Below, piece after piece: positions 6,755-15,896 of a stretch of DNA of 64,000 nt. The translations under genes were made by a program, and so were the position numbers. Within the stretch, counting starts at the first letter, position 1. The number at the start of each line of letters is the position of its first letter. The notes under the pieces were generated by a model. That model was not told the origin of the DNA. It made no database searches and saw nothing but the letters and a program-made list of their open reading frames with translations. This DNA is from an uncultured Lachnospiraceae bacterium (GTDB lineage: Bacteria; Bacillota; Clostridia; Lachnospirales; Lachnospiraceae): assembly GCA_958402795.1 (NCBI GenBank), contig CATXUX010000001.1:62001-126000 (forward strand). The letters are read 5' to 3'.

Positions 6755-7906
6755 CTAAAAAGTGTAAAAATAAAACCGCAGAAATGCGTGGAAAGGCTTA
6801 TTTCCACGCATTTCTGCGGTTTTCCATTGTATCAATTTCGGTGTTGCGATGTTCATCGCGCCAACCAGCATAAAGTCTGCCGGGAACTGATATGTCCCCT
6901 GACTTCTCGACAGTCGGATCTGATGTTCCTCCAATGGCTGACGGAGTACTTCCAGCACATTTTTCTTAAACTCCGGCAGTTCGTCTAAAAATAAAACACC
7001 TTCATGTGCCAGACTGATCTCCCCCGGCGCCGGAGCAGCACCGCCGCCCACCAGTGCCGCCTTTGTCGCTGTATGATGGACACTGCGGAACGGGCGCTGC
7101 CTGACAAGCGGATTTTCGGGATCTACCATGCCAAGGATACTGTAGATCTTCGTGATTTCCATACTTTCCTCCGGCGTCATCGGCGGAAAGATTGTCGGGA
7201 TCCGCTTTGCCGTCATCGTTTTGCCGCTGCCGGGAGGACCGATTAAAAGCAGATTATGTCCGCCGGCAACGGCTGTCTCTACCGCACGTTTTACTGCTTT
7301 CTGACCGCACACATCGCTGTAATCCATCCCATGGTACAGATCTTCTTTTTCTTCCCTTTTTGCTTCCGGGCAGGTTTCTCCTCTCCACTCTTTCTCCCCG
7401 TTCCAATACGCACACGCCTCTGACAGGCTTTCCACACCCAGGACTGTCATTCCCTCTGCCAGCGCTCCTTCCGAGGCATTCTCCCTGGGAACCATACAAA
7501 CCCGGATTCCCTGTTTGCGCGCCTCCAGTACAATCGGAAGAACTCCCGGCACCTTCCGGACTTTCCCGTCAAGTCCAAGTTCCCCGATGATCAGAAGCGG
7601 TTCTGTCCGCCCCGGCGATATCTGTCCGAGCGCCTGAAGGATGGCGATTGCGATCGGGAGATCATAAAGCGCGCCTTTCTTGCGAAGCGACGCCGGAGAC
7701 AGATTGACCACGATTCTTCTTGCCGGGAACTCCAGTCCGGAATTGCGGATTGCCGTCCGTACCCTGTCCTGAGCCTCTTTCACCTCCGAGGACAGATAAC
7801 CTACCATGTGGAAAACCGGCAGTCCGCTGCTTACGTCCACCTCCACATTTACAAATTCCACTTTCAGACCTGAAACAGCAGCCGAAAGCACTGTGCTAAA
7901 ACTCAT
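6755..7906 (-). pseudogene. yifB: Truncated Mg-chelatase-like ATPase YifB/ComM
   Basis: Family-typical sequence runs from MSFSTVLSAAVSGLKVEFVNVEVD to the end of LVGAMN. This covers the N-terminal ChlI-like domain, Walker A GPPGSGKT and Walker B GVLFLDELPEF. The frame then leaves the family at base 6851 and ends after about 31 unrelated residues. Normal YifB/ComM is about 500 residues; the conserved PCPCG zinc-like motif, arginine-finger part and C-terminal lid are missing. The break falls directly after GAMN, the most conserved stretch. ComM is a helicase for branch migration in transformation; this copy is probably inactive. The ATG at 7906 follows AAAGGATGTGTGTCG; a GTG two codons earlier is possible. 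Confidence 0.85.
6772..6823 (-). terminator. Perfect 23-bp hairpin at the yifB breakpoint
   Basis: Two perfectly complementary 23-base arms (6772-6794 and 6801-6823) enclose a six-base loop. On the minus strand the stem is followed by TTTTATTTTTACA, so it can work as an intrinsic terminator for the truncated yifB. It would also separate that gene from the arsenic operon promoter. The perfection and length are more than a terminator needs, so it may double as the end of the inserted DNA. Confidence 0.7.
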
Positions 7907-8140
7907 CGACACACATCCTTTCTTCTTTTTCTAAACACATTTCATCACATCTTTGAATCATGACCGAACCCGGCCGGATTACTTCAGATTATTCAGATTA
8001 TGTCCGGCAGAGGAATCTGCCGGATGATAAGAGTAGTGTATCCCAGACAGGGATTCTTGTCAAGTATTTTGTTCTCTTGGAAAAGCACAAATTTCTTTTT
8101 TTCACATAAACTATTATCAAATGTGCAAAGAGGTACGCCT

Positions 8141-8758
8141 TTGAAATCTTTCCCATCCCCTCTTACCCCTTCGGAAGAGAAGTATTATCTGCAGAAATAC
8201 GCCGAGGGAGATCTTCAGGCAAAGCATATTCTGATCGAACATAATCTACGCCTTGTTGCCCATGTCATAAAAAAATACCAATATCTGGAGGAGGATCCGG
8301 AAGATCTGATCTCCATCGGCACGATCGGACTGATCAAAGCAGTTATGACATTTAATGTTGATAAAGGGAACCGGCTTGCCGCCTATGCTTCGAAATGCAT
8401 CGACAATGAAATTCTGATGTATCTCAGGTCAAAAAAGAAAACAAGTAAAGAAATCTCTCTCTATGAACCAATCGGGACCGACCGCGAAGGAAATGAGATT
8501 CAATTGTATGATATTATCGAAACGGATGAACCCGAAGTCTCAGAGCGGATCCAGCTAAAAGAAAATATTCAGAAACTGTATGAGGCAGTCGAATCAGAGT
8601 TGTCACAGCGGGAACGTCTTGTTCTGAAAATGAGATATGGACTCTACCACGGAGAGGAATATACACAACGGGAGATTGCCCGGCAACTGGGCATCTCCCG
8701 TTCCTATGTCTCCAGAATCGAAAAAAGTGCAGTCGAAAAACTGCGGCGGGTCTTCTGA
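8141..8758 (+). CDS. sigK: Sporulation RNA polymerase sigma factor K
   Basis: A late mother-cell sigma-70-family factor. Region 2 is clear (LIEHNLRLVAHVIKKYQYLEEDPEDLISIGTIGL), as is region 4 (SQRERLVLKMRYGLYHGEEYTQREIARQLGISRSYVSRIEKSAVEKL). Homologues are about 200-240 residues with an N-terminus like SFPSPLTPSEEKYYLQKY. The TTG at 8141 gives that start (205 residues), with AAAGAGG seven bases upstream. An open frame reaching 8000 adds an unlikely 47 residues. The gene is continuous, so there is no skin-type element here, and there is little room for a long pro-sequence. It is divergent from yifB. Confidence 0.92.
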   Translation: MKSFPSPLTPSEEKYYLQKYAEGDLQAKHILIEHNLRLVAHVIKKYQYLEEDPEDLISIGTIGLIKAVMTFNVDKGNRLAAYASKCIDNEILMYLRSKKKTSKEISLYEPIGTDREGNEIQLYDIIETDEPEVSERIQLKENIQKLYEAVESELSQRERLVLKMRYGLYHGEEYTQREIARQLGISRSYVSRIEKSAVEKLRRVF

Positions 8759-8798
8759 CTCCTGCCGCGTTTTTCATAACCCACTGCAGATTAAGTTC

Positions 8799-10037
8799 CT
8801 ACTTATCTTCCCGCCGGCGGAGAATATCATATCTTGCGGCCGGCTGATCAAGCCTGATATACACAACCTGCTTTGCATGAGGAGCGCTTTCTTGTTCCTC
8901 ACCGTCCTCATTTACGATTCTTTCCACCACTGTCTCTATATTCCGTCCGTCCGGCTTCATAATCTCTACTGTCTCGCCTACAGAAAATTTGTTTCTCTGC
9001 TCGATCCGGTACAGACCGTCCTGTTCCTCGTCTATGATTCCCAGATAGGTATAATCTTTCACATATGTGCTTTCGTCATAAATCTGTGTTGTCTCATCTG
9101 CCCTGCCAAAGAAAAAGCCGGTCGTATACTGCCGGTGCGTACAATCCGTGATCTGCTCCAGATACCACGGCAGATTCTTCCGGTACTGCCCGGGATCTTC
9201 CATATAGTCATCCAGCGCCCTCCGGTACGTTCTCGCTACCGTTGCCACATAAAGTGCATTTTTCATGCGCCCTTCTATCTTCATACTGTCTATTCCGGCA
9301 CCGACCAGTTCCGGAATGTGTTCAATCATACATAAATCTTTCGAATTAAACAAAAAAGTTCCCCGTTCATTCTCATAAACCGGAAGGTATTCCCCCGGAC
9401 GAGTCTCCTCCATAACCGCATATTTCCACCGGCATGGGTGCGTACATGCTCCCTGATTTGCGTCACGTCCGGTAAAATAGTTGCTCAAAAGACATCTCCC
9501 GGAATATGAAATGCACATCGCTCCATGTACGAATGTCTCAATCTCCAGCTCTTCCGGGATATGGTCCGCAAGTTCCCGAATCTCTTCCATCGACAGTTCT
9601 CTCGCCGTCACGATCCGGCTCGCCCCCTGCTCATACCAGAATCTGCAGGCGGCATAGTTGGTATTATTCGCCTGCGTGCTGATATGGCGCGGAATCTCCG
9701 GACATACTTCTTTCGCGATCTCAAACACACCGGGATCCGCAATGATCAGTCCATCCGGGCGGATTTCCCGCAATTCCTCAAAATATTCCCGCACCCCGTC
9801 CAGATCCCGGTTGTGTGCAAAAATATTTGCGGTCACATATACTTTTGCGCCGTGAGAATGAGCGAACGCAATACCTGAACGCATCTCCTCAGTTGAAAAA
9901 TTCTTTGCCTTTGCACGCAGTCCAAACGCTTCCCCGCCAATATAAACCGCATCCGCGCCAAACATGACCGCCGTCTTCAATACTTCCAGACTTCCCGCCG
10001 GAACGAGCAGCTCCGGACGTCGTATTCTCCTTCCCAT
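8799..10037 (-). CDS. U32-family tRNA wobble-uridine hydroxylation protein (TrhP-like)
   Basis: 412 residues of the peptidase-U32 family. PELLVPAGSLEVLKTAV opens it. The family signature ETFVHGAMCISYSGRCLLSNYFTGRDANQG is near 170-200, and further cysteines (CTHPCRWKY) supply the Fe-S ligands seen in TrhP/YrrN. TrhP proteins hydroxylate U34 of several tRNAs to 5-hydroxyuridine using prephenate. The gene directly upstream is TrmR, which methylates that product to 5-methoxyuridine, so the pair is a complete short pathway. The ATG at 10037 follows AACGGAGGTTAT; a frame open to 10058 overlaps trmR without an RBS. It could still be an annotated protease only by legacy naming. Confidence 0.85.
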   Translation of the reverse strand: MGRRIRRPELLVPAGSLEVLKTAVMFGADAVYIGGEAFGLRAKAKNFSTEEMRSGIAFAHSHGAKVYVTANIFAHNRDLDGVREYFEELREIRPDGLIIADPGVFEIAKEVCPEIPRHISTQANNTNYAACRFWYEQGASRIVTARELSMEEIRELADHIPEELEIETFVHGAMCISYSGRCLLSNYFTGRDANQGACTHPCRWKYAVMEETRPGEYLPVYENERGTFLFNSKDLCMIEHIPELVGAGIDSMKIEGRMKNALYVATVARTYRRALDDYMEDPGQYRKNLPWYLEQITDCTHRQYTTGFFFGRADETTQIYDESTYVKDYTYLGIIDEEQDGLYRIEQRNKFSVGETVEIMKPDGRNIETVVERIVNEDGEEQESAPHAKQVVYIRLDQPAARYDILRRREDK

Positions 10038-10050
10038 ATAACCTCCGTTT

Positions 10051-10701
10051 TTATACATCCCCCCGTTTGATACTTACGGCCACACCATCCCCCAGAGGGA
10101 GAATCGACGTAAGCAGCACAGGGTTGTGTTTCAATTCATACAGATATTCCCGCATCCGCACATGGATCGTCCGGTCTCTGCGTTCCACGGCAAACCGGGA
10201 TTCGATCACCGTTCCATCCTGCATGACATTATCACTGAGCAGGACACCGTCTGCTTCCAGCAGGCGCAGGATCTCCGGCAGATAATGGATATACTGTCCC
10301 TTTGCCGCGTCCATAAACACAAAATCGAACTTCTCCGTCAGTGCAGGGAGCACCTCCATTGCATCTCCCTCAAGCAGTGTGATCTGCCCCTCCCTGCCTG
10401 CCCGGCGGAAATTCTCTCTTGCAGCCGGAATTCTCTTTTCATAGTTTTCTATCGTTGTGATCCGGCAGCCTGCCGGTGCATATTCACTCATCAATAACGC
10501 AGAGAAACCTACGGCAGTCCCTACTTCCAGAATGCGCATAGGTTTTTTCAATGTCAGGAGCACTTTCAGAAAGCTCTGCATCTCCTTGCGGATGATCGGC
10601 ACATGTGCCTCGAGAGCTTCCTGTTCAATGTCCTCCAATATTTTACTGTTCTCTGTTTCCATAGAATTGATGAATGTCACAATCCGTTCGTCTACAATCA
10701 T
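10051..10701 (-). CDS. trmR: tRNA 5-hydroxyuridine methyltransferase TrmR (O-methyltransferase family 3)
   Basis: 216 residues with class I SAM-dependent O-methyltransferase motifs. Motif I is RILEVGTAVGFSALLMS, an acidic TTIENYEK follows, and KFDFVFMDAAKGQY supplies the metal/SAM-binding aspartate. The order TrmR-U32 matches yrrM-yrrN of Bacillus subtilis, where YrrM is TrmR. It makes 5-methoxyuridine at tRNA position 34. The start ATG has only a distant GGAGA. It ends 14 bases before the chosen U32 start, so the two are probably translated from one mRNA. Confidence 0.85.
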   Translation of the reverse strand: MIVDERIVTFINSMETENSKILEDIEQEALEAHVPIIRKEMQSFLKVLLTLKKPMRILEVGTAVGFSALLMSEYAPAGCRITTIENYEKRIPAARENFRRAGREGQITLLEGDAMEVLPALTEKFDFVFMDAAKGQYIHYLPEILRLLEADGVLLSDNVMQDGTVIESRFAVERRDRTIHVRMREYLYELKHNPVLLTSILPLGDGVAVSIKRGDV

Positions 10702-10743
10702 CTTTCTTACTTCTGTCTCCTGTATTTTATATCCCTGACCGGA

Positions 10744-12414
10744 TCATGCTGATACATCCATAATAATCGGTATGATCATCGGACGGCGCTTTGTCTTGCG
10801 CCAGATATAGTCGTTCATCGCATCCCGGACGGTCAGTTTGATCTTATTCCAGTCTGCATGACGGTTCAGCAGGCATTTTTCAAGCGCGTCATTGACTGCT
10901 TTTTTTGCCTCCTCCATCAGGCTTTCGGATTCCCGTACATAGACAAATCCACGGGATACAATATCAGGTCCGGCAAGCAGCCGGTTGCTTCCGCGCTCCA
11001 GCGTCATCACCACGATGATGATACCGTCTTCCGCCAGTCTCTGACGGTCACGCAGAACAATATTTCCCACATCTCCGACGCCAAGTCCGTCTACAAGGAT
11101 CGCGCCGGTCTGAATCTTGTCTACGATCTTTGCACTGTCCTGTCCAAGCTCCATCACATCTCCGGACTGCATGATGAATATGTGATCATCCGGAATACCC
11201 AGGGACGCCGCGATCGCCGCATTCGCTTTCAGGTGTCTGTACTCACCATGTACCGGTATCGCGTATTTCGGCTTCACCAGAGAATAGATCAGCTTCAGCT
11301 CTTCCTGGCAGGCATGTCCCGACACATGGGTATCCTGGAAAATGACATTCGCCCCCTTGGAAGACAGCTCATTGATGATACGGGAAACCGCTTTTTCATT
11401 TCCCGGAATTGGATTCGAGCTTAAAATAATCGTATCATTCGGCTGGATTGTCACTTTACGGTGTACATCCGCCGCCATCCGCGAGAGCGCCGCCATTGAC
11501 TCTCCCTGACTTCCCGTCGTGATCAGTACCATCTGCTCCGGAGGGTAATTGCGCATCTCATCAATATCGATCAGCGTGTTTTCCGGCACATCCAGATACC
11601 CCAGTTCGAGTGCGGTAGTAATGATATTAACCATGCTGCGGCCTTCCACGACAACTTTTCTGCCATACTTGTAAGCAGAATTGATAATCTGCTGCACCCG
11701 GTCTACATTCGACGCAAATGTCGCGATAATGATCCTCGTATTCTGATGCTCCGCGAAAATATGGTCGAACGTGATTCCGACAGTCCGCTCAGACGGTGTG
11801 AACCCTTTTCGTTCCGCATTGGTACTGTCAGACATCAATGCAAGCACACCCTTTTTCCCGAGTTCTCCAAACCGCTGAAGATCGATCGCGTCTCCAAATA
11901 CCGGAGTATAATCCACTTTAAAATCTCCTGTATGAACGACGATCCCCGCCGGACTGTAAATTGCCAGCGCCGATGCGTCCTGAATACTATGATTCGTCTT
12001 GATAAATTCAATGCGGAAATCTCCCAGATTGATCGACTGCCCGTGGCGTACCACCTTCCGTTTTGTCGTCCTGAGCAGATTGTGTTCCTTCAGTTTATTT
12101 TCAATGATCCCCATCGTCAGCTTGGTTGCATAGATGGGCAGATTAATCTCCTTGAGTACATATGGCAGTGATCCGATGTGGTCCTCATGACCATGCGTGA
12201 TCACAAATCCTTTTAATTTGTGGATATGATCTTTCAGATAAGTGATATCCGGAATGACCAGATCCACTCCAAGCATATCGTCCTCCGGGAACGCCAGACC
12301 GCAGTCCACCACAACAATACTGTCCCCGTACTCAAAGGCAGTAATGTTCATTCCGATCTGCTCCAGTCCCCCAAGCGGGATAATGCGCAGTTTTCCATTA
12401 TTCTCTTTTTTCAA
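10744..12414 (-). CDS. rnj: Ribonuclease J
   Basis: A 556-residue metallo-beta-lactamase/beta-CASP ribonuclease, the 5' exonuclease and endonuclease of Firmicute mRNA decay and rRNA maturation. The zinc site HGHEDHIG is near 75-81, with HTGDFKVDYTP, SDSTNAERKGFTPSE and the beta-CASP HVSGHACQEEL and PVHGEYRH motifs in order. The C-terminal domain ends MIIPIIMDVSA. The start codon appears to be TTG (12414-12412), with GGAGG eleven bases upstream; no ATG is available near the conserved N-terminus KLRIIPLGGLEQIGMN. It lies in the usual clostridial block with DUF1292, ruvX and ireB. Confidence 0.95.
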   Translation of the reverse strand: MKKENNGKLRIIPLGGLEQIGMNITAFEYGDSIVVVDCGLAFPEDDMLGVDLVIPDITYLKDHIHKLKGFVITHGHEDHIGSLPYVLKEINLPIYATKLTMGIIENKLKEHNLLRTTKRKVVRHGQSINLGDFRIEFIKTNHSIQDASALAIYSPAGIVVHTGDFKVDYTPVFGDAIDLQRFGELGKKGVLALMSDSTNAERKGFTPSERTVGITFDHIFAEHQNTRIIIATFASNVDRVQQIINSAYKYGRKVVVEGRSMVNIITTALELGYLDVPENTLIDIDEMRNYPPEQMVLITTGSQGESMAALSRMAADVHRKVTIQPNDTIILSSNPIPGNEKAVSRIINELSSKGANVIFQDTHVSGHACQEELKLIYSLVKPKYAIPVHGEYRHLKANAAIAASLGIPDDHIFIMQSGDVMELGQDSAKIVDKIQTGAILVDGLGVGDVGNIVLRDRQRLAEDGIIIVVMTLERGSNRLLAGPDIVSRGFVYVRESESLMEEAKKAVNDALEKCLLNRHADWNKIKLTVRDAMNDYIWRKTKRRPMIIPIIMDVSA

Positions 12415-12448
12415 AAATCCGACACCTCCATTGTTCTATGTATTTCCG

Positions 12449-12712
12449 TTATTCCATTCGAATATCTGTATCTTCCAGCAGTTCTTCAAATACTTTGGAA
12501 ACCGCAAGGAGCTCGGTGTCATCCTCTACAATATCATACAGGCTGTCCTGACTATTGTCCGACGCTCTTTCTCTCAAAATCAGGCACTCTGCGTCATCTG
12601 ATTCTTCTTCCGTTACCAGTATGTAAACAGAGCCGTTCACCTTCGTCTGCTCCAGTACATAAAATTCGACTGTCTCATTCGTATCCTCAAATGTGAATGT
12701 AATCTTCTCCAT
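12449..12712 (-). CDS. DUF1292 protein (YrzB-like)
   Basis: 87 residues with the DUF1292 pattern MEKITFTFEDTNETVEFYVLEQTKVNGSVYILVTEEE and a very acidic remainder. The family is small, acidic and of unknown function. It is almost always found between ruvX and downstream genes in Firmicutes, as here. Identification rests on the motif and on the ireB-ruvX-DUF1292 order. Confidence 0.88.
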   Translation of the reverse strand: MEKITFTFEDTNETVEFYVLEQTKVNGSVYILVTEEESDDAECLILRERASDNSQDSLYDIVEDDTELLAVSKVFEELLEDTDIRME

Positions 12713-12749
12713 ACGAATCCCCTTTTTCTGCCTTTTTGGCAGTCGCTGC

Positions 12750-13187
12750 CTATTCCGGATCCTTATTCACATGCAAAGAATCCAGATATCCCTGCAGGAT
12801 AAACACTGCAGCGATCTTATCTATATATTTTTTTCGGTTTTCCCTGCGTACATTGCTCTCGATCAGTGTGCGTTCCGCCGCGACAGTAGTCAGCCGTTCG
12901 TCCCACATCACAACTTCCAGTCCGGTACGTCTCTCCAACATATTCTTAAATTCCAGCGTCTTCCCGGCACGCTCTCCGATGTCATTGTTCATATGCTTCG
13001 GGAAACCCAGTACAATCCGTTCTACTTCATATTCCCGGATCAGTTCTTCAATCCGCGCACAAGTCCTTCTCAGCTTATTCTCTTCCCTGCGCTCAATTGT
13101 CTCAATCCCCTGCGCGGTCAGCTTCAGTCCGTCGCTGATCGCGACGCCGACTGTCTTCGTACCGTAATCCAGTCCCATAATCCTCAT
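12750..13187 (-). CDS. ruvX: RuvX/YqgF RNase H-fold nuclease
   Basis: 145 residues with the YqgF fold. MRIMGLDYGTKTVGVAISD carries the first catalytic aspartate, IVLGFPKHMNND follows, then VVMWDERLTTVAAERTL, and DKIAAVFILQGYLD supplies the last acidic residue. The family is annotated as putative Holliday junction resolvase and is linked to 16S rRNA 5'-end processing in E. coli. The length is typical. It starts six bases after the end of ireB. Confidence 0.92.
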   Translation of the reverse strand: MRIMGLDYGTKTVGVAISDGLKLTAQGIETIERREENKLRRTCARIEELIREYEVERIVLGFPKHMNNDIGERAGKTLEFKNMLERRTGLEVVMWDERLTTVAAERTLIESNVRRENRKKYIDKIAAVFILQGYLDSLHVNKDPE

Positions 13188-13193
13188 TGCAGA

Positions 13194-13457
13194 TTATTCC
13201 CACTCATTGTTCTGAATATACGATTTTAATAATTCTTCTACTAATTCATCCCGCTCCACCTTCATCACAAGGCTGCGTGCGCCATTATAACTTGTGATAT
13301 AAGTCGGATCTCCGGACATAATATACCCGACGATCTGGTTCACCGGATTGTAGCCTTTCTCTTTCAGTGCTTTAAATACAATCTCCAGAATGTCCTTCGC
13401 GGAGATCTGCGGTCCGGGTTCCACCTGAAAGAACTGTGTATTACTCAAGTCGCTCAT
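13194..13457 (-). CDS. ireB: IreB-family regulatory phosphoprotein
   Basis: 87 residues matching the DUF965/IreB family: a threonine-containing N-terminus, SAKDILEIVFKALKEKGYNPVNQIVGYIMSGDPTYITSY, and an acidic tail. In Enterococcus faecalis IreB is phosphorylated by the kinase IreK and affects cephalosporin resistance. The second Met is taken as the start because GGAGG is seven bases before it and only one base before the first. It is the first gene of the leftward ireB-ruvX-DUF1292-rnj block. Confidence 0.9.
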   Translation of the reverse strand: MSDLSNTQFFQVEPGPQISAKDILEIVFKALKEKGYNPVNQIVGYIMSGDPTYITSYNGARSLVMKVERDELVEELLKSYIQNNEWE

Positions 13458-13747
13458 TTTCATTCCTCCATCTTGTTCTTATCTGATGCCAGTTGTCATG
13501 TTTCATAATAATAAGTCTTCTGATCCGGAAGCAGCCGCATAAAGCACTTCCGCCAAATACCCTGTCTACCATTTTAATATAAACGATGGTAAAATTCAAT
13601 CAAGAATTTCATATTTTTCTTTTTCCGCCTGAAATTTATAAATTTTAATTAAAATGACATTGCTGTATAACATAAGATATGGTAGTATTCCATTTGCAGG
13701 CTGATATGTTTCATTATTTCAAAAGCAGGAGAAAGGAGAGATAACTG

Positions 13748-14458
13748 ATGTATTATTATCCAATGCTTTTTGATCCGACCTATCTGCTGGTCATTATCGG
13801 CGTGATCCTCTGCCTCGCGGCTTCCGGTAAAATGAACGCGACATTCCGGAAATATTCCGGTATCCGCAGTCATTCCGGTATGACAGGAAGACAAACCGCA
13901 GAGCGGATCCTGAGGCAGGCAGGAATTCATGATGTACAGGTAACACACATATCCGGCAACCTGACCGATCATTATGATCCGCGTACAAAAACGCTGCGTC
14001 TGTCGGATACTGTTTATAATGCGACTTCCGTCGCAGCACTGGGAGTCGCGGCGCACGAATGCGGCCATGCGATCCAGCACGCCACCGGATATGTTCCGCT
14101 CAAAATCCGGGGTGCGCTTGTTCCCGCTGCTAATTTCGGGAGCTCGATTTCATGGCCGCTGATCATCATCGGACTGTTTCTCAACGGGGAATCCTCCTCG
14201 CTGCTGATCAATCTCGGGATCCTTGCGTTCTCGCTTTCGGTTCTGTTCCAGATCGTTACCCTGCCTGTGGAGTTCAACGCCTCCGGCCGCGCAGTCCGTA
14301 TCCTGGATGAAACCGGTATCCTGTACGGAGAAGAAGTCGAAGGGACGAAGAAAGTCCTGCACGCGGCCGCTCTGACATACGTAGCAGGCGCCGCATCGGC
14401 AATCCTGCAGCTTTTCAGGATCCTGCTCCTGACCGGGGGAAGACGGCGGGACGACTAA
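13748..14458 (+). CDS. YugP-family zinc metallopeptidase
   Basis: 236 residues with an N-terminal membrane helix (LLVIIGVILCLAASG) and the zinc-binding motif HECGHAIQH near 105. Two more hydrophobic segments follow (about 140-185 and 215-230), with a conserved EFNASGRA after the second. YugP proteins are membrane-embedded neutral zinc metallopeptidases (Pfam Zn_peptidase_2) of unknown substrate. GAAAGGAGAGATAACTG precedes the ATG. The gene is alone on the plus strand and convergent with mtaB, five bases apart. Confidence 0.88.
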   Translation: MYYYPMLFDPTYLLVIIGVILCLAASGKMNATFRKYSGIRSHSGMTGRQTAERILRQAGIHDVQVTHISGNLTDHYDPRTKTLRLSDTVYNATSVAALGVAAHECGHAIQHATGYVPLKIRGALVPAANFGSSISWPLIIIGLFLNGESSSLLINLGILAFSLSVLFQIVTLPVEFNASGRAVRILDETGILYGEEVEGTKKVLHAAALTYVAGAASAILQLFRILLLTGGRRRDD

Positions 14459-14463
14459 TGCAA

Positions 14464-15768
14464 CTAGTGGATGATCTGTAAATGATGATCCACTTTTGTT
14501 TTTATAATCTGGTTTCGCAGATCTTCTTTGGCCTCAAACGCTACTTTTACATACTCTTTTGTATGTCCCGTCTGCATCTTTCTGCCATCCACGGTAATCT
14601 GTTCTTCCACCAGGATTTCCACTTCTCTTCCGAAAAGACTCTGCTCATAATTCTTCTGTTTTTCAGCGCCCAGTTCGATCAGACTGCTGCTGCGCGCACT
14701 TTTCACAGACTCAGGAATCTGATTTTTCATCGCCGCCGCGCGTGTTCCTTCCCGTCTGGAATACTTAAAGATATGTGTCTCATAAAAATTGACACGATCT
14801 ATAAACGCCTTGGATTGTTCAAATTCTTCCTCCGTCTCTCCCGGGAATCCAACGATTACATCCGTTGTCAGTGCAGGATTGTCATAATACTGCCGCAAAA
14901 GCTGGCACTTTTCATAATACTCCTCACTTGTATACCGGCGGTTCATCCGCCTCAGTGTAGCGTCACATCCGCTTTGCAGTGACAGATGAAAATGAGGACA
15001 CATCTTAGGAAGCGCCGCTGTCCTTCGCACAAATTCTTCCGTAATAATCCCCGGTTCCAGTGAGCCAAGCCGGATCCGGCAGATTCCGTCAATCTCATGT
15101 ACTGCCAGAATCAGCGAAAGCAGGTTATCCTCTTCCAGGTCGACTCCATAAGAGCTAAGATGAATCCCTGTCAGTACAACTTCCCGGCAGCCGCCTGCCG
15201 CAAGCTCTGACGCCTCCCGCACAACGTCTTCTTTTCTCCGGCTGCGCACTCTACCCCGTGCATACGGGATGATGCAGTAGGAGCAGAACTGGTTGCAGCC
15301 GTCCTGCACTTTGATATAAGCGCGGGTATGGTCTCCCGTTCTGGACAAATGCAGATATTCATAGTCCTTCGTATGGCTGATGTCCACTACTTCCCTGCAG
15401 ACTGCCTTTTTTTCTTCGCGTGCGGCCATATATTTCTCCAGAATTTCCGGAAGCTCTTGTTTCCTGTTATTTCCAATCACAATATCAATGCAAGGATCCT
15501 GCCGGCGCGCCTCGTTCTCCTGTGCCTGCACATAGCAGCCGGCGGCGACTATGATCGCATCCGGGTTCATCTTACGGGCGCGGTGCAGCATCTGCCTGGA
15601 TTTCCTGTCCGCAATATTCGTCACTGTACAGGTATTGATAATATAGATATCCGCGCCTTCCGCAAAGGGTACGATCTCATATCCGGCATTTTCCAGCATC
15701 TCCTGCATCGCCTCTGTCTCGTATGCATTCACTTTACAACCAAGATTATGCAGCGCAACTTTCTTCAT
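14464..15768 (-). CDS. mtaB: tRNA t6A37 methylthiotransferase MtaB
   Basis: 434 residues. The N-terminal UPF0004 domain has the cysteines of the auxiliary 4Fe-4S cluster in NLGCKVNAYE, NTCTVTNIAD and AAGCYVQ. The radical SAM core contains CNQFCSYCIIPYARG, and a C-terminal TRAM-like segment follows. It converts t6A37 to ms2t6A37 in tRNAs that read ANN codons. The N-terminal wording (ALHNLGCKVNAYE) is the MtaB rather than MiaB or RimO pattern. Confidence 0.93.
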   Translation of the reverse strand: MKKVALHNLGCKVNAYETEAMQEMLENAGYEIVPFAEGADIYIINTCTVTNIADRKSRQMLHRARKMNPDAIIVAAGCYVQAQENEARRQDPCIDIVIGNNRKQELPEILEKYMAAREEKKAVCREVVDISHTKDYEYLHLSRTGDHTRAYIKVQDGCNQFCSYCIIPYARGRVRSRRKEDVVREASELAAGGCREVVLTGIHLSSYGVDLEEDNLLSLILAVHEIDGICRIRLGSLEPGIITEEFVRRTAALPKMCPHFHLSLQSGCDATLRRMNRRYTSEEYYEKCQLLRQYYDNPALTTDVIVGFPGETEEEFEQSKAFIDRVNFYETHIFKYSRREGTRAAAMKNQIPESVKSARSSSLIELGAEKQKNYEQSLFGREVEILVEEQITVDGRKMQTGHTKEYVKVAFEAKEDLRNQIIKTKVDHHLQIIH

Positions 15769-15818
15769 ACTGTCCTGTCACCTTTCTGAACTTTTTGTTA
15801 CTTTTTCCCATCAGTTTC

Positions 15819-15847
15819 TTGACTTTTATATTCCTATCTCGTAGAAT
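15819..15847 (+). promoter_or_regulatory. Promoter of the HPr-like gene
   Basis: TTGACT (15819-15824) and TAGAAT (15842-15847) are 17 bases apart. A short leader hairpin, GGGAC-GGAAA-GTCCC (15855-15869), follows before the strong RBS AAGGAGGGAATATAAAT. Confidence 0.75.
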
Positions 15848-15896
15848 AGAGGATGGGACGGAAAGTCCCAGACCAATCTAAGGAGGGAATATAAAT

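Noticed and set aside
8000..8140. N-terminal extension of sigma K to 8000
   Set aside because: Extra 47 residues do not resemble sigma-K pro-sequences and have no RBS; the TTG at 8141 has AAAGAGG at ideal spacing.
10858..11424. Frames antisense to RNase J and neighbours (also 12220-12696, 12693-13229)
   Set aside because: Shadows of well-identified genes with no ribosome binding sites.
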